A DNA stretch of 64,000 nucleotides from Flavobacterium quisquiliarum (GCF_019308285.1 NZ_WWEM01000031.1:529867-593866), one strand, 5' to 3'; counted from the stretch's first letter, positions 6,947 to 16,365 are shown. The notes: generated from the sequence alone by a model not told the origin. Numbers and translations are program-made.

Positions 6947-8044
6947 ATGGGAGAACGCAGACTTTACGACCGTAACTTTAAAGAGAAAGCAGTCCAATTA
7001 GGGTATAAAATTGGTCTTACAAAAGGCGCACGAGAGCTTGGTATTAAACCTCCGCTTATGACTCGATGGAGACAAGAATTTCTTGAATTTGGAACAGCAA
7101 GTTTCTGTGGACGTGGCAACTGGAGATTAAATAAAGAACAAGCAGAATTTTCCAAACTAAAAAGGAAACTAAAAAACGAGCTAAAAGAATCAGAACTTAA
7201 GCTTGAAATTTTTAAAAGTGCTAGTAAATACATTTCTGAATCCAACCTTACCATCTATGACTTTATAAAAAAACATTCAGACAAATACACAATTACAAAA
7301 ATGTGTAAAGTTTTGGGTACAGATAAAACTACATTTGACAAATGGAAAAGTCAGACAATTTCGCAAAGACAGCATAGGGTAAATTTGTTGCAAAAAGAGA
7401 TAACTTCCATATTTTATGAATTCAGAGAGTTGTATGGAGGTGCAAAAATTACAGCAGAGTTGCAAAGTAGAGGGTTTAAAATAAAAACAGGTCAAGTGTG
7501 TATTCATATGAGAAAACTAGGTCTTGTTAGTAAGATTAGAAGAAATTACCGACTTAAGACAAATTCACTTAACAGTCCCTATAAATTTCCAAATATTTTA
7601 AATCAGCAATTCACATTCGAAGAACCATGCAAGGCATGGATATCTGACATAGCCCGAATCCAAACATCCAACGGATTTTTGTTTGTAACAATTATTATGG
7701 ATTTATATGACAGAAAAGTTATTGGATGGAATCTTAGTACTGGATTAACTATAAATGAAACAACAATGCCAGCATGGGAAATGGCTGTCAATAAAAGAAA
7801 ACCAGAGAACGGACTTATATTTCATTCCAATAGAGGTATTCAATATGCTAACAAAATCTTCAGCCATAAATTAGACTCCTATAAGTTTATTAGAAGAAGT
7901 ATGAGTCGAATAGGAAATCATTCTGACAATGCTGTGTCAGAAAGTTTTTTCAAATCTTTTAAATCTGAATTGGTTAATTTAAATATGCTTTTTACCAGAA
8001 AACAAATGCAAGAAAAAATATCTGAATATTTTGAAAACCTTTGA
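6947..8044 (+). pseudogene. Decayed IS3-type transposase (first of a tandem pair)
   Basis: The frame encodes 365 residues from the ATG at 6947: an N-terminal HTH_Tnp segment (about 10-90), an HTH_21-like region (about 120-200) and an integrase core (about 225-360). The three catalytic positions read Asp234 (WISDIA), Asn295 (HSNRGIQYA) and Glu332 (NAVSESFF). The second acid is therefore Asn, where the family and the neighbouring copy have Asp, so it should not be catalytically active. The protein also stops at EYFENL, about 22 residues short of the conserved YNKKRRHS-LGY tail. Both halves are in one frame, without the usual OrfA/OrfB frameshift. Confidence 0.75.
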
Positions 8045-8060
8045 CGATAAACTTCAGCCT

Positions 8061-9224
8061 ATGAAAACATACGAACGTACTTTCAAAGTGAATGCAGTTA
8101 AATTAAGTTATGAGCGAGGTAAGGGACAACTTGCATGTCTTGCAAGAGAGTTGGGAATATCTCCAGATAATTTGTACAAATGGCGAAAAGACTTTGAAAA
8201 ATTTGGAACAAGAAGTTTTCCAGGCCCTGGTCACCCAAATTTAACTGCGGAACAAGCTGTAATTACAGACCTTGAAAGAAAAATTAAAGATTCGAAAATT
8301 TCTCTTCAAATTTTAAAAAGAGGAACTAAATACGTTTCGCAAGGAAAAATACCGACTAAAAATTTCATTGAAAACAACAAATCTGAATTTACAATTGCTA
8401 AAATGTTAGCTGTTCTGGAAGTATCAGAAACAACATATTATAGAAGAAAAAAGCAAGAAGTTACAGATACAGAATCTCGAGTAATTTTATTGAAACAAGA
8501 AATTATATCTATATACTATGAATTTAGGCGAAGATATGGATGCTTCAAAATTACAAGAGAGCTTCAAAATAGAGGATTTAAAATAAAAAATTCTTCAGTA
8601 AAAAAGTACATGAGAATGTTGGGCCTGCGTCGAAAAATTAAAAGAAAGTTTAAGGTCACTACTGATTCATTTCATAATCACTATATAGTTCCAAATGTTT
8701 TAAATAAAGAATTTACAGTAAGTGAGCCTTCAAAAGTTTGGGTTTCAGATATAACATATATACAAACAACCAAAGGCTTTTTGTATCTTACTATTGTAAT
8801 GGATTTATTTGATAGGAAAATCATAGGATGGAATTTAAGTACGACAATGAGCACTAAAGCAACAACTTTACCCGCTTGGGAAATGGCTGTTAATAACAGA
8901 AAAATCAATAAAGAATTGATTTTCCATTCTGATAGAGGAGTTCAATATGCTAATAAACTTTTCACAAATAAATTGGATTCTTATAATCGTGTTATCCGAA
9001 GTATGAGCCGTAGAGAAAACCATACTGATAATGCTGTCTGTGAAAGTTTTTTTACTTTTTTTAAAGCGGAATTACTTACTGGAAATAAGTTACTTTCAAG
9101 AAAGCAAACCAGAGTCGAAGTATACGAATATATTGAAAATTGGTATAATAAAAAAAGAAGGCATTCGTTCCTAGGTTATAAAACAATTGAAGAGTTTAAT
9201 AAATTAAAAACTGAAAATAAGTGA
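8061..9224 (+). CDS. IS3-type single-frame transposase, catalytic triad intact
   Basis: The 387-residue product aligns along its length with the upstream copy: HTH_Tnp segment, HTH_21-like region, then the integrase core. Its triad is complete, with Asp230 (WVSDIT), Asp291 (HSDRGVQYA) and Glu328 (NAVCESFF), giving the DD35E-type spacing of IS3 elements. The tail WYNKKRRHSFLGYKTIEEF is present. OrfA and OrfB functions are fused in one frame. The ATG at 8061 lies 16 bp after the stop of the first copy. I could not find convincing terminal inverted repeats, so the element ends are undefined. Confidence 0.8.
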   Translation: MKTYERTFKVNAVKLSYERGKGQLACLARELGISPDNLYKWRKDFEKFGTRSFPGPGHPNLTAEQAVITDLERKIKDSKISLQILKRGTKYVSQGKIPTKNFIENNKSEFTIAKMLAVLEVSETTYYRRKKQEVTDTESRVILLKQEIISIYYEFRRRYGCFKITRELQNRGFKIKNSSVKKYMRMLGLRRKIKRKFKVTTDSFHNHYIVPNVLNKEFTVSEPSKVWVSDITYIQTTKGFLYLTIVMDLFDRKIIGWNLSTTMSTKATTLPAWEMAVNNRKINKELIFHSDRGVQYANKLFTNKLDSYNRVIRSMSRRENHTDNAVCESFFTFFKAELLTGNKLLSRKQTRVEVYEYIENWYNKKRRHSFLGYKTIEEFNKLKTENK

Positions 9225-9236
9225 TTAATCAGCATA

Positions 9237-9530
9237 TTAATCTTTAGTTTCCTTCGGCAAATAAATTGTAGGTGTATTTTTTTCTTCATCAGATAAATTC
9301 ACATAATAGTCCGTTATAAAAATTGAGATGCTTTTATCAAGGTCCATTTTATTCATACCCACAAATTCAATACATCTATATATTTCAAAATCGTGGTCGA
9401 ACAAGACATATAAATCATTATTGAAATTGGATTGAAATATTTGATAGCCTTCAAATATATTATATTTCGTTAATTGTGGTGGTTCTTCAGTGCGGATGCT
9501 TTTTAATTCAAAATTATGTATTGGTCTCAT
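9237..9530 (-). CDS. Unrecognised 97-residue protein
   Basis: This small soluble acidic protein (MRPIHNFELKSIRTEEPPQL and onward) has a YVLFDHDFEIYRCIEFVG centre suggesting beta strands. No family was recognised. It is convergent with the intact transposase, with stop codons about 13 bp apart, and divergent from the HEPN gene at 9730. Confidence 0.45.
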   Translation of the reverse strand: MRPIHNFELKSIRTEEPPQLTKYNIFEGYQIFQSNFNNDLYVLFDHDFEIYRCIEFVGMNKMDLDKSISIFITDYYVNLSDEEKNTPTIYLPKETKD

Positions 9531-9729
9531 TTAGGCAAGAATTATTTGTTTATAGCTTTGTAAAGTTAAAAAGAATAGTCTCATGCTAACTGAATGTCGC
9601 TAACTTAATTTATCAACTTATTTATGTCCATAACTCACAGCTTTCTAATAATTTACTTTGAAAATAAATCTTAAATTAGCGAAAACATTTCATCGATTTC
9701 AAAGTCGAGAGTAGAAAATAAATTAAATT

Positions 9730-10911
9730 ATGAATTGGAAATCGCCAGACCACATTGAGGACAATAAGTATGATTTGCCAGGAAATTGGTTAAAAATAGA
9801 ATATTTTGAAGCACTAAATATTCTTTTCAGATTTGAAAATTCACTTCGAGTTTTTGTTTATATAATTCTAAAAAATGAATTAAAGGAAAAATGGTGTGAC
9901 CTCTCGATTACCAGTGATGATGAAGAGAAGTCTACTATCAATGCCATCGCAAAAAAAAGAATTTCGCAAGATAAAAATTACGCTTACTTAGGTTATGTAC
10001 TCAATAGCCAATTGTTACACCTTACTAGTGGTGAACTTATTAGAATAATTACATCTGACAGCTATTGGAAACTCTTTAAAAATTATTTTCTAGGAACAAA
10101 AGAAATAATTAAAAACAAGCTGGATGAAATAGGTAACGTTCGAAATTCGTTGGCACATTTCAGACCAATAAAAAAAGGAGATATTGAATTAATTAAGCAG
10201 AATTCCAATCACACACTTTCAGAAATAGAAAAAACCATTAAGGATTTTATAAGTTGTCCAGACATCGTCCCAACTAATACAACGGACAATTGGTATAAAG
10301 AATTAAATAGTATTGGAAGTTTAGAATGTGACATAAGCTTTAAACAGAGTAAGAACGAAGAATGGGTGAAACTAATTTTAACATTTCGTCCCCCAATTTT
10401 ATCTAGAACAGAATTTTATTCGGGATATGGTTTAAAAACTCTTAATATAAAAGTAACGCAATTACTGACTACTTATAAAGCACTGACTAACCAAACAATT
10501 TGTGTAAACGAATATGTTCCAAGATTACATACTAAAAGTGATGTATCCATTAACCCTTACAAAGAAATAAGATTTACATTTGGTCGTAAAAATTTAGAAA
10601 AAAATTACCCAGAAATAAAATCTCAACTTGAAGAAATCGTCGAACAAATATCTAATGAAGTTGACCTTATTACTAATGATAATTTAGCAAGAGGGGTTCT
10701 TATTGAAGCAACTAACACGCAGATTATTAAGTCATCCAGTAAGCTTTACACTTGGGAAGGTTCAAAATTTGAAACGGAATTTGGCGAAAATTCGCCAGTT
10801 GAATATTGGGGTCGCTTAAATTATCCGACCTCTGATTTTGTTACAGATACTGAACAATACCCTTGGATGCCAGTAACGATTGCTGATGATAAAGAGGATT
10901 TACCTTTTTAA
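9730..10911 (+). CDS. HEPN-domain protein (predicted RNase-type conflict protein)
   Basis: The 393-residue protein has an all-alpha N-terminal half in which VRNSLAHFRP carries the R-x4-H signature of HEPN domains (Arg138, His143). In active HEPN RNases this Arg/His pair cuts RNA. The preceding helices (LFRFENSLRVFVYIILKNEL) fit the first helix of the fold. The C-terminal half (about 190-390) is beta-rich and unrecognised; it could sense a ligand or regulate the RNase. No signal peptide is present. The gene is followed after 58 bp by a membrane-anchored protein in the same direction, and the two are probably one unit. The function as defence or toxin is inferred from HEPN biology. Confidence 0.6.
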   Translation: MNWKSPDHIEDNKYDLPGNWLKIEYFEALNILFRFENSLRVFVYIILKNELKEKWCDLSITSDDEEKSTINAIAKKRISQDKNYAYLGYVLNSQLLHLTSGELIRIITSDSYWKLFKNYFLGTKEIIKNKLDEIGNVRNSLAHFRPIKKGDIELIKQNSNHTLSEIEKTIKDFISCPDIVPTNTTDNWYKELNSIGSLECDISFKQSKNEEWVKLILTFRPPILSRTEFYSGYGLKTLNIKVTQLLTTYKALTNQTICVNEYVPRLHTKSDVSINPYKEIRFTFGRKNLEKNYPEIKSQLEEIVEQISNEVDLITNDNLARGVLIEATNTQIIKSSSKLYTWEGSKFETEFGENSPVEYWGRLNYPTSDFVTDTEQYPWMPVTIADDKEDLPF

Positions 10912-10969
10912 CAGTCACTTGTTCATGCATTAAATTACTCAAACGATATTAAAAAGTAAAAGAATATAA

Positions 10970-11854
10970 ATGATACCATCAAAAATACAAGCATTATTTA
11001 CATTCATTGATTATTTAAATGATAACAAAAATGAGTATATCGAAAAATATATCCCGTTGACCAATGAATTATTAGAATTAGATAAAAAAAGACGGGTATT
11101 AAATCCTAATGAAAACTATAGAAGCAAACAACTGTATGATGAAGTTCAAAAAGAAATCGACATAAAATTTCCACCACTTATTAATTACGTTTATGAACCA
11201 ATAACTAACAAACTTAAACAGTTAGAAATTTGGACAGGAGACGAAATGTTTCTAAGTATATGGAATAATAATATTGGTGATATATGCGATTTTAAAAGAG
11301 AATTTTCAATTGAAGATGTTCCTTTAATTATGGAGAGTAAACTAAAATATAAAAGTTTTAGAGAAGAAACCAACTCAAATTTTATGTGTTTATCCTTTGT
11401 TTTCACCTCATTAGATGAGATACTAAAAGAACTTTTTGATTTTTTTAAAGATACTGAAGAAAACGAATTTGAAAAATTTGAAAATAAGATATTAGCAGTC
11501 AACAACCTTGAAGAGGTTATTAAGAGTTTTGCCAATGACAGGGATTCAAATACAAGTTTTTCTTTTCCTATAGAAACCTTATTACCACAAAAACAACAGA
11601 ACAAAACTCAAAAGAATTATAAAACTAAAATCAAAAATAAAATAGTTATGGGGGATAACATCAAAACAGGAGACATTTCAAATAAAAGCGGCCAAATTAA
11701 CGTTGGAAAAGGAAACGTAAATGAATTTAATGATAACGATAATGAACTTGCAAAAAAATCCTTTAATTGGCAAAAATGGGGAATAATCGTATCATCTATT
11801 TTAGCTGTAATTGCTATTTTAGTGACTCTCAACTGGGATAGAATTGTAGGATAG
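10970..11854 (+). CDS. C-terminally membrane-anchored protein next to the HEPN gene
   Basis: This 294-residue protein has an alpha-helical soluble region (about 1-215). A short Gly/Asn-rich beta-repeat-like linker follows (GDNIKTGDISNKSGQINVG, about 223-252), and then a single C-terminal membrane helix at about 270-288 (WGIIVSSILAVIAILVTL). Such Gly-Asn linkers before a membrane helix are seen in bacterial conflict-system proteins. With the preceding HEPN gene it may form a two-component system whose effector sits at the membrane. No enzymatic motif is visible. Confidence 0.5.
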   Translation: MIPSKIQALFTFIDYLNDNKNEYIEKYIPLTNELLELDKKRRVLNPNENYRSKQLYDEVQKEIDIKFPPLINYVYEPITNKLKQLEIWTGDEMFLSIWNNNIGDICDFKREFSIEDVPLIMESKLKYKSFREETNSNFMCLSFVFTSLDEILKELFDFFKDTEENEFEKFENKILAVNNLEEVIKSFANDRDSNTSFSFPIETLLPQKQQNKTQKNYKTKIKNKIVMGDNIKTGDISNKSGQINVGKGNVNEFNDNDNELAKKSFNWQKWGIIVSSILAVIAILVTLNWDRIVG

Positions 11855-11919
11855 ATTTCTTCGCATTTTGATAAATATTATAGCAAAATCAATCTTCGTA
11901 TTTTAATATTTAGCCTTAA

Positions 11920-12642
11920 TTAGAGCCCGATTTTATATAAAATACTGAATATCATTAATTTAAAAGTGGTATTTCTGTGCCATATTTTCATGATGTTATG
12001 ACCTCCTGCTGCCGCAATTTCCATACAACGTTTGATGCTCTCCTGACCACGAACATCAGAAAAATCATGTTCTGGAAAATCTAAGGTTTTATAAAATTCT
12101 GCTCTGGTATCTATAATTGTGGGCTCAAGAGTTCCTTTTCCTGAAAAGAAATCGATTATTTCTTTAAGATTGGTAACGCCATAAACATCAAGTCCCGCCA
12201 CAATTGCTGCTTCTTTTACATTTTGAATAGGAAGAAAAAATCCTTTATACCCTTCTTCTTTTGCTTTTATAGCGATTGGTAAAGCACCGCGAATAGGCTG
12301 TAAACTGCCGTCAAGAGAAAGTTCGCCCATTATTATATAGCGTTCAATTTCAGGTGCTTTAATTTGATCTGAGCCAACGAGAATTCCCATTGCTAAAGTC
12401 AAATCATACGAAGAGCCTTCTTTTCTAAGATCAGCAGGAGCCATATTGATCGTAATTCTTTTCCCTGGCAGACCATAACCGTTGTTTTTAAGTGCTGCCG
12501 CAATTCTAAAACTGCTTTCTTTTATGGCATTATCTGGCAACCCTACTAAATGATAACCAATTCCTTTGTCCATGTGAACCTCGATGGTAATGGTTGTCGC
12601 TTCTACTCCAAAAACGGCACTTCCGTAAACTTTTACTAACAT
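11920..12642 (-). pseudogene. comM: comM/yifB (Mg-chelatase-like AAA+ ATPase), truncated by the island
   Basis: Residues 1 to about 218 are a normal ComM/YifB N-terminal part: the MLVKVYGSAVFGVEA start, GLPDNAIKESSFR, GKRITINMAPADLRKEG and DVRGQESIKRCMEIAAAGGHN. Family members of about 510 residues continue with the Walker A motif. Here the frame instead turns into 22 unrelated residues and stops. The junction is near 11,989. Everything for ATP binding and the Mg-chelatase C-terminus is gone, so the helicase that extends recombination during natural transformation in other bacteria should be inactive. The missing half is not in this window. Confidence 0.85.
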
Positions 12643-12797
12643 AAATAAATTCTTATAAAAAGTAAAAATATTTAATTAAAAGCAAAAAAATGTCATTTTT
12701 GTAAATATTTTATTACTTTATTTTTTGATACTAACTTTTTTACTTTTCATAGTTTAATTCTAAATTTAGCTTCCATTAAAAAAATCAAATAATTGCA

Positions 12798-13496
12798 ATG
12801 AATGAAATTCAAAATATTAGAGAACTTTTAGCTAAAAAAGCAACAGCGTTTATTGCTGGAGGATTTAAGCCAACAAATTCTGTAAACGAAAGTTGGATTG
12901 GCAGAGTTTATTTATATAATGAAGATGAGGAAATTCCTAAAGACAATAATGGAAAACTAATGATTCCTCTATTTCAACTTTGTTTTGAAAATCTTCCTTA
13001 TGTTCCAGAAATTTTAAAAGAAACAAAAATCATAACCGTTTTCATTTCTGAAGACTATCCAATGGATTTAAATAAAAATGGGAATAACTGGGTTTTACGA
13101 GAGTACAAAAGTAGAGATCGAATTGTCTTTAAAGACTTAAAAAATGAATCATCATTTATTAACCCTTTTCCTTTATCAAATAAACTTATCGATGAAGATT
13201 TTCCTGTTTGGGAAGATCTAAATATACCAGATGATATTATAGATAAAATTAATGAACTTGAAGATTCAGGAGAGCTTGATTCTTATCATTATTCTTTTGA
13301 GAATAGTCATGGTCATAAAATTGGCGGCTATGCAAGTTATTGCCAATCTGGAATTTATTATGGAGAAGATTATGAATTTGTGTTTCAAATTTCTTCTGAT
13401 CAAAAAGCACATTTAAATATTATTGATAGTGGAAACTTCTACTTCGCCAAAAATAGTAAAACTGGTGAGTGGCTTTACTATTGTGATTTTTATTAA
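12798..13496 (+). CDS. DUF1963 (YwqG-like) protein
   Basis: The 232-residue length and the C-terminal pattern HKIGGYASYCQSG, then YEFVFQISSDQ, a NFYFAKN segment and a final YYCDFY match the DUF1963/YwqG family. That family's biochemical role is unknown. The N-terminal half contains the usual IGRVYLYNEDEEIP and PLFQLCFENLP blocks. No signal peptide. It is the first intact gene to the right of the comM break and ends at a terminator shared with the oxidoreductase on the other strand. Confidence 0.65.
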   Translation: MNEIQNIRELLAKKATAFIAGGFKPTNSVNESWIGRVYLYNEDEEIPKDNNGKLMIPLFQLCFENLPYVPEILKETKIITVFISEDYPMDLNKNGNNWVLREYKSRDRIVFKDLKNESSFINPFPLSNKLIDEDFPVWEDLNIPDDIIDKINELEDSGELDSYHYSFENSHGHKIGGYASYCQSGIYYGEDYEFVFQISSDQKAHLNIIDSGNFYFAKNSKTGEWLYYCDFY

Positions 13497-13527
13497 TTTA
13501 TAATACTTACTTTAAGTGTAACTTGAT

Positions 13528-13550
13528 CGGATTAAGTAAAACTTAATCCG
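13528..13550. terminator. Bidirectional terminator between convergent genes
   Basis: CGGATTAAGT (13528-13537) and ACTTAATCCG (13541-13550) form a perfect 10-bp stem with a three-base loop. It overlaps the stop codon of the leftward oxidoreductase. Confidence 0.65.
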
Positions 13551-14509
13551 ATTTGCGTCTTAATTTCTTCAACTATCTTACTCAAATCCAAACTATTTTG
13601 ATGTGACCAAAGTTCGCTTTCTATTTGATTATTTAAAATACAATTATGACATTCAATCGCTTCATGAACATATCCTTTTCCTAACGCTGGCAGGCTAAAA
13701 ACAGCTTCTTTCCCATTTTCATACAAAGAATATCCGTCAGCAATAAACCAAGGAGAGTTCAATTCTATTCTTCCTTCGGTTCCGTTTAGAGAGGCTTTCA
13801 TATCTGAATCTGAAACTATAGAAGCATGTAAAACCGATTGCGCTTTTTCATATTGTAAAATAATTGAAGTCTGTAAATCAACTTGATTTTTATGCATCAC
13901 AGCTTTTGCCAAAACCTCCTTCGGATTCCCTAATAGTACATAGGAAAGAAACAAAGGATAAACTCCAATATCAAATAAAGCCCCGCCTCCAACTTCTTTA
14001 TCAAAAAGCCTTTTGTTCTCAGTTTCACTTCCGTAAAAAGCAAAATCGGCGTTTATGTAATTGACATTGCCTATTATTCCATTATTCACTTTTTGTAAAA
14101 CATCTTGAATAGACGGAATAAAACGTGTCCAAAATGCTTCCATAAAAAACCTATTGCATTTTTTAGAAGCTTCAACCATTCTCACTGCATCTTGATAAGA
14201 CAAAGCCATTGGTTTTTCGCATAAAACATGTTTGCCATTTTCTAAAGCTTTAATCGATAATTCGGAATGTGAGTTATGAGGCGTTGCGATATAAATAATT
14301 TCAACATCTTGATCTTCAAAAATCAAATCATAAGAATCATATACTTTCAAAGCACTAAACTTTTCTGCAAATTGCTGTCCTTTTGAAAAATCTCGAGAAG
14401 CAACAGCTGTTAGTTCTGCATCTTCTAGTAATAGTAAGTCAGAAGCAAACTGGCTCGCAATATTTCCCAAACCAATAATTCCCCATTTAATTTTTCGATT
14501 CTTCATCAT
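13532..14509 (-). CDS. Gfo/Idh/MocA-family NAD(P)-dependent oxidoreductase
   Basis: In this 325-residue protein a Rossmann fold begins at WGIIGLGNIA (residues 9-18), followed by the ATPHNSH segment and the family EKP motif at residues 98-100, whose Lys takes part in catalysis. The C-terminal half is the usual alpha/beta domain with GGGALFDIGVYP. It is cytoplasmic, with no export signal. Members oxidise or reduce sugars, inositols or trans-dihydrodiols; the substrate cannot be read here. Two adjacent Met codons make the start uncertain by one residue. Confidence 0.85.
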   Translation of the reverse strand: MMKNRKIKWGIIGLGNIASQFASDLLLLEDAELTAVASRDFSKGQQFAEKFSALKVYDSYDLIFEDQDVEIIYIATPHNSHSELSIKALENGKHVLCEKPMALSYQDAVRMVEASKKCNRFFMEAFWTRFIPSIQDVLQKVNNGIIGNVNYINADFAFYGSETENKRLFDKEVGGGALFDIGVYPLFLSYVLLGNPKEVLAKAVMHKNQVDLQTSIILQYEKAQSVLHASIVSDSDMKASLNGTEGRIELNSPWFIADGYSLYENGKEAVFSLPALGKGYVHEAIECHNCILNNQIESELWSHQNSLDLSKIVEEIKTQIGLSFT

Positions 14510-14822
14510 TATATATTAATCATTAAAATAGTTAAAAAGATTAAAAAAATTCTGTTGTTAAAAAACATCAGCCATTTTTAATCAACAAATATCCAATATA
14601 TCGTAAAAAGTAACAATCAATTAACCCAAAAATTATTAAAAGTCCTATTAAGAAAAAAAAAACGTTGTCAAATTATAAATTTTAAGTCCATTTTAACAAA
14701 GTCATGCAAAATTTACAGGGGTCAAATTTTAAATTTAACAAAAATTAAACATTGAACCCTATTTTTTTATGGGGTATCAAATCATTTTATACTTTTATCA
14801 AAAATTTTAAAACTAAATAACT
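14510..14822. other. Divergent intergenic region, no gene seen
   Basis: These 313 bases separate the oxidoreductase and the ammonium transporter. They are very AT-rich, with poly-A/T stretches and no ORF. They must hold the promoters of both genes, but I could not assign a clear TAnnTTTG box. Confidence 0.4.
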
Positions 14823-16139
14823 ATGCGAAAAATTATTTTAAGTGTGATTCTTATCACGATTTTGGTACTAACCTTTATATCAAACTTTATCATTGCAGAC
14901 AATCCAATTCCTGCTGAAGCTGTTAAATTTGATACAGGAGATACTGCCTGGATGATCGTTGCAACTGCATTTGTATTGTTAATGACTCCTGGATTAGGAT
15001 TTTTCTACGGAGGAATGGTAGGTAAGAAAAACGTAATTAGTACTATGCTTCAAAGTTTCATGGCAATGGTAATTGTTACTATTCTATGGACAGTTGTTGC
15101 TTTTGGATTAGCATTTGGACCGACTATTGGAGGAATTATAGGAAATCCATCTTATAATTTATTCTTCGAAGGAGTGGGAACCAACACAGCATGGAGCTTA
15201 GCACCAACTATTCCTTTTATATTATTCGCATTATTTCAGGCAAAATTCGCTATCATTACTCCTGCATTAATTACAGGTGCTTTTGCAGAACGTGTACGTT
15301 TCTGGGCTTATTTACTGTTTATGGTTTTATTTATCTTATTCATATACACTCCACTTGCTCATATGACTTGGCATCCTGATGGAGTTTTCTTCAAAATGGG
15401 AGTTCTTGATTTCGCTGGAGGAACTGTAGTACATATGAGTGCTGGATGGGCAGCTTTAGCTGGAGCAATCTTCTTAGGAAAAAGAAAAATTCAAAAAGTT
15501 AACCCTGCTAGAATCACTTACGTATTATTAGGAACTGGTTTACTTTGGTTCGGATGGTTTGGTTTCAACGCTGGATCTGCATTAGGAGCTAATGGTCTTG
15601 CTGCTCAAGCTTTAGGAACAACTACTGTTGCTGCTGCTGCAGCTGCAATGGCTTGGGTATTCCTTGATAAAATTTTAGGTCACAAATTATCTGCTCTTGG
15701 AGCTTGTATTGGAGCTGTTGTAGGTCTTGTTGCTATTACTCCTGCTGCTGGTTTCGTAAGTATCTCTCACGCTATATTCATTGGTTTATTCTCTGCAATT
15801 GTAAGTAACCTTGTAGTAAGCAAATTCCCTAAAGGAAAAATTGACGATGCTTTAGATGTATTCGCTTGTCATGGTGTTGGTGGTATGGTAGGTATGTTAT
15901 TAACTGGAGTTTTCGCTTCAAAAGCTATTAACCCAGCTGTTGGCGACAACCAAGGTTTAATCTTCGGAACTCCAACTTTATTCCTTAACCAATTAACTGC
16001 TCTTGTTGTAGTATCAATCTTTGCTTTTGTTGGTTCTTATATTTTATTCTTTGTTGTAAATAAAATTACACCTCTAAGAGTTACTGAAGAAAAAGAAGAA
16101 TTAGGATTAGACATCTCTCAACACGGAGAATTCTTGTAA
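14823..16139 (+). CDS. amt: Ammonium transporter, Amt family
   Basis: This 438-residue polytopic membrane protein starts with a cleavable-looking N-terminal hydrophobic segment. It then carries Amt hallmarks: DTAWMIVATAFVLLMTPGLGFFYGGMV, the GALITGAFAERVRF-type block, the MTWHPDGVFF segment, DFAGGTVVHMSAGWAAL, WFGWFGFNAGSA and FACHGVGGMVG, with the paired pore histidines in conserved positions. It moves ammonium across the inner membrane. No glnK gene follows; a strong terminator lies directly downstream, so it is monocistronic. Confidence 0.93.
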   Translation: MRKIILSVILITILVLTFISNFIIADNPIPAEAVKFDTGDTAWMIVATAFVLLMTPGLGFFYGGMVGKKNVISTMLQSFMAMVIVTILWTVVAFGLAFGPTIGGIIGNPSYNLFFEGVGTNTAWSLAPTIPFILFALFQAKFAIITPALITGAFAERVRFWAYLLFMVLFILFIYTPLAHMTWHPDGVFFKMGVLDFAGGTVVHMSAGWAALAGAIFLGKRKIQKVNPARITYVLLGTGLLWFGWFGFNAGSALGANGLAAQALGTTTVAAAAAAMAWVFLDKILGHKLSALGACIGAVVGLVAITPAAGFVSISHAIFIGLFSAIVSNLVVSKFPKGKIDDALDVFACHGVGGMVGMLLTGVFASKAINPAVGDNQGLIFGTPTLFLNQLTALVVVSIFAFVGSYILFFVVNKITPLRVTEEKEELGLDISQHGEFL

Positions 16140-16175
16140 GATATTAATTTTCACTTTCGCTTGATAAATAAAAAA

Positions 16176-16204
16176 GCGTCCTAAGCAATTAGGGCGCTTT
16201 TTTT
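16176..16204 (+). terminator. Terminator of the amt gene
   Basis: GCGTCCTAA (16176-16184) pairs with TTAGGGCGC (16189-16197, one G-U pair) and is followed by seven T residues; an A-run precedes it. This is a classical intrinsic terminator 37 bp after the stop. Confidence 0.85.
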
Positions 16205-16290
16205 GATGCAATCTAACGAAACTCCACCTATAAAAAATTTCATAAACAAAACATTTTGCAAATAAAATATCCCACCGCTGAAACATTTCT

Positions 16291-16325
16291 ACCGATGAAA
16301 CATTCCTACGGAATGGTAAATCGGT
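16291..16325. repeat. Intergenic hairpin repeat with CATTCCTACGGAATG core
   Basis: ACCGAT (16291-16296) pairs with ATCGGT (16320-16325), and inside it CATTCC (16301-16306) pairs with GGAATG (16310-16315). It has no coding content. Hairpins with this core recur in flavobacterial intergenic DNA as I remember it; only this copy is in the window. Confidence 0.5.
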
Positions 16326-16365
16326 GTAAATAGTTTTTACCTAAAAGCAAACAAAATAATTATGC

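Larger units (their letters stand above)
6841..9236 (+). mobile_element. Tandem IS3-family transposase block
   Basis: Two related but clearly diverged transposase frames lie head to tail with 16 bp between them. The truncated tail of the first suggests that the second arrived next to or into it, or that a deletion joined them. Limits are approximate because no terminal repeats or target duplication were seen. Confidence 0.55.

Noticed and set aside
8005..8062. Programmed frameshift joining the two transposase frames
   Set aside because: Each frame already contains both HTH and DDE domains, so a fusion of the two would duplicate the enzyme; tandem copies explain the data.
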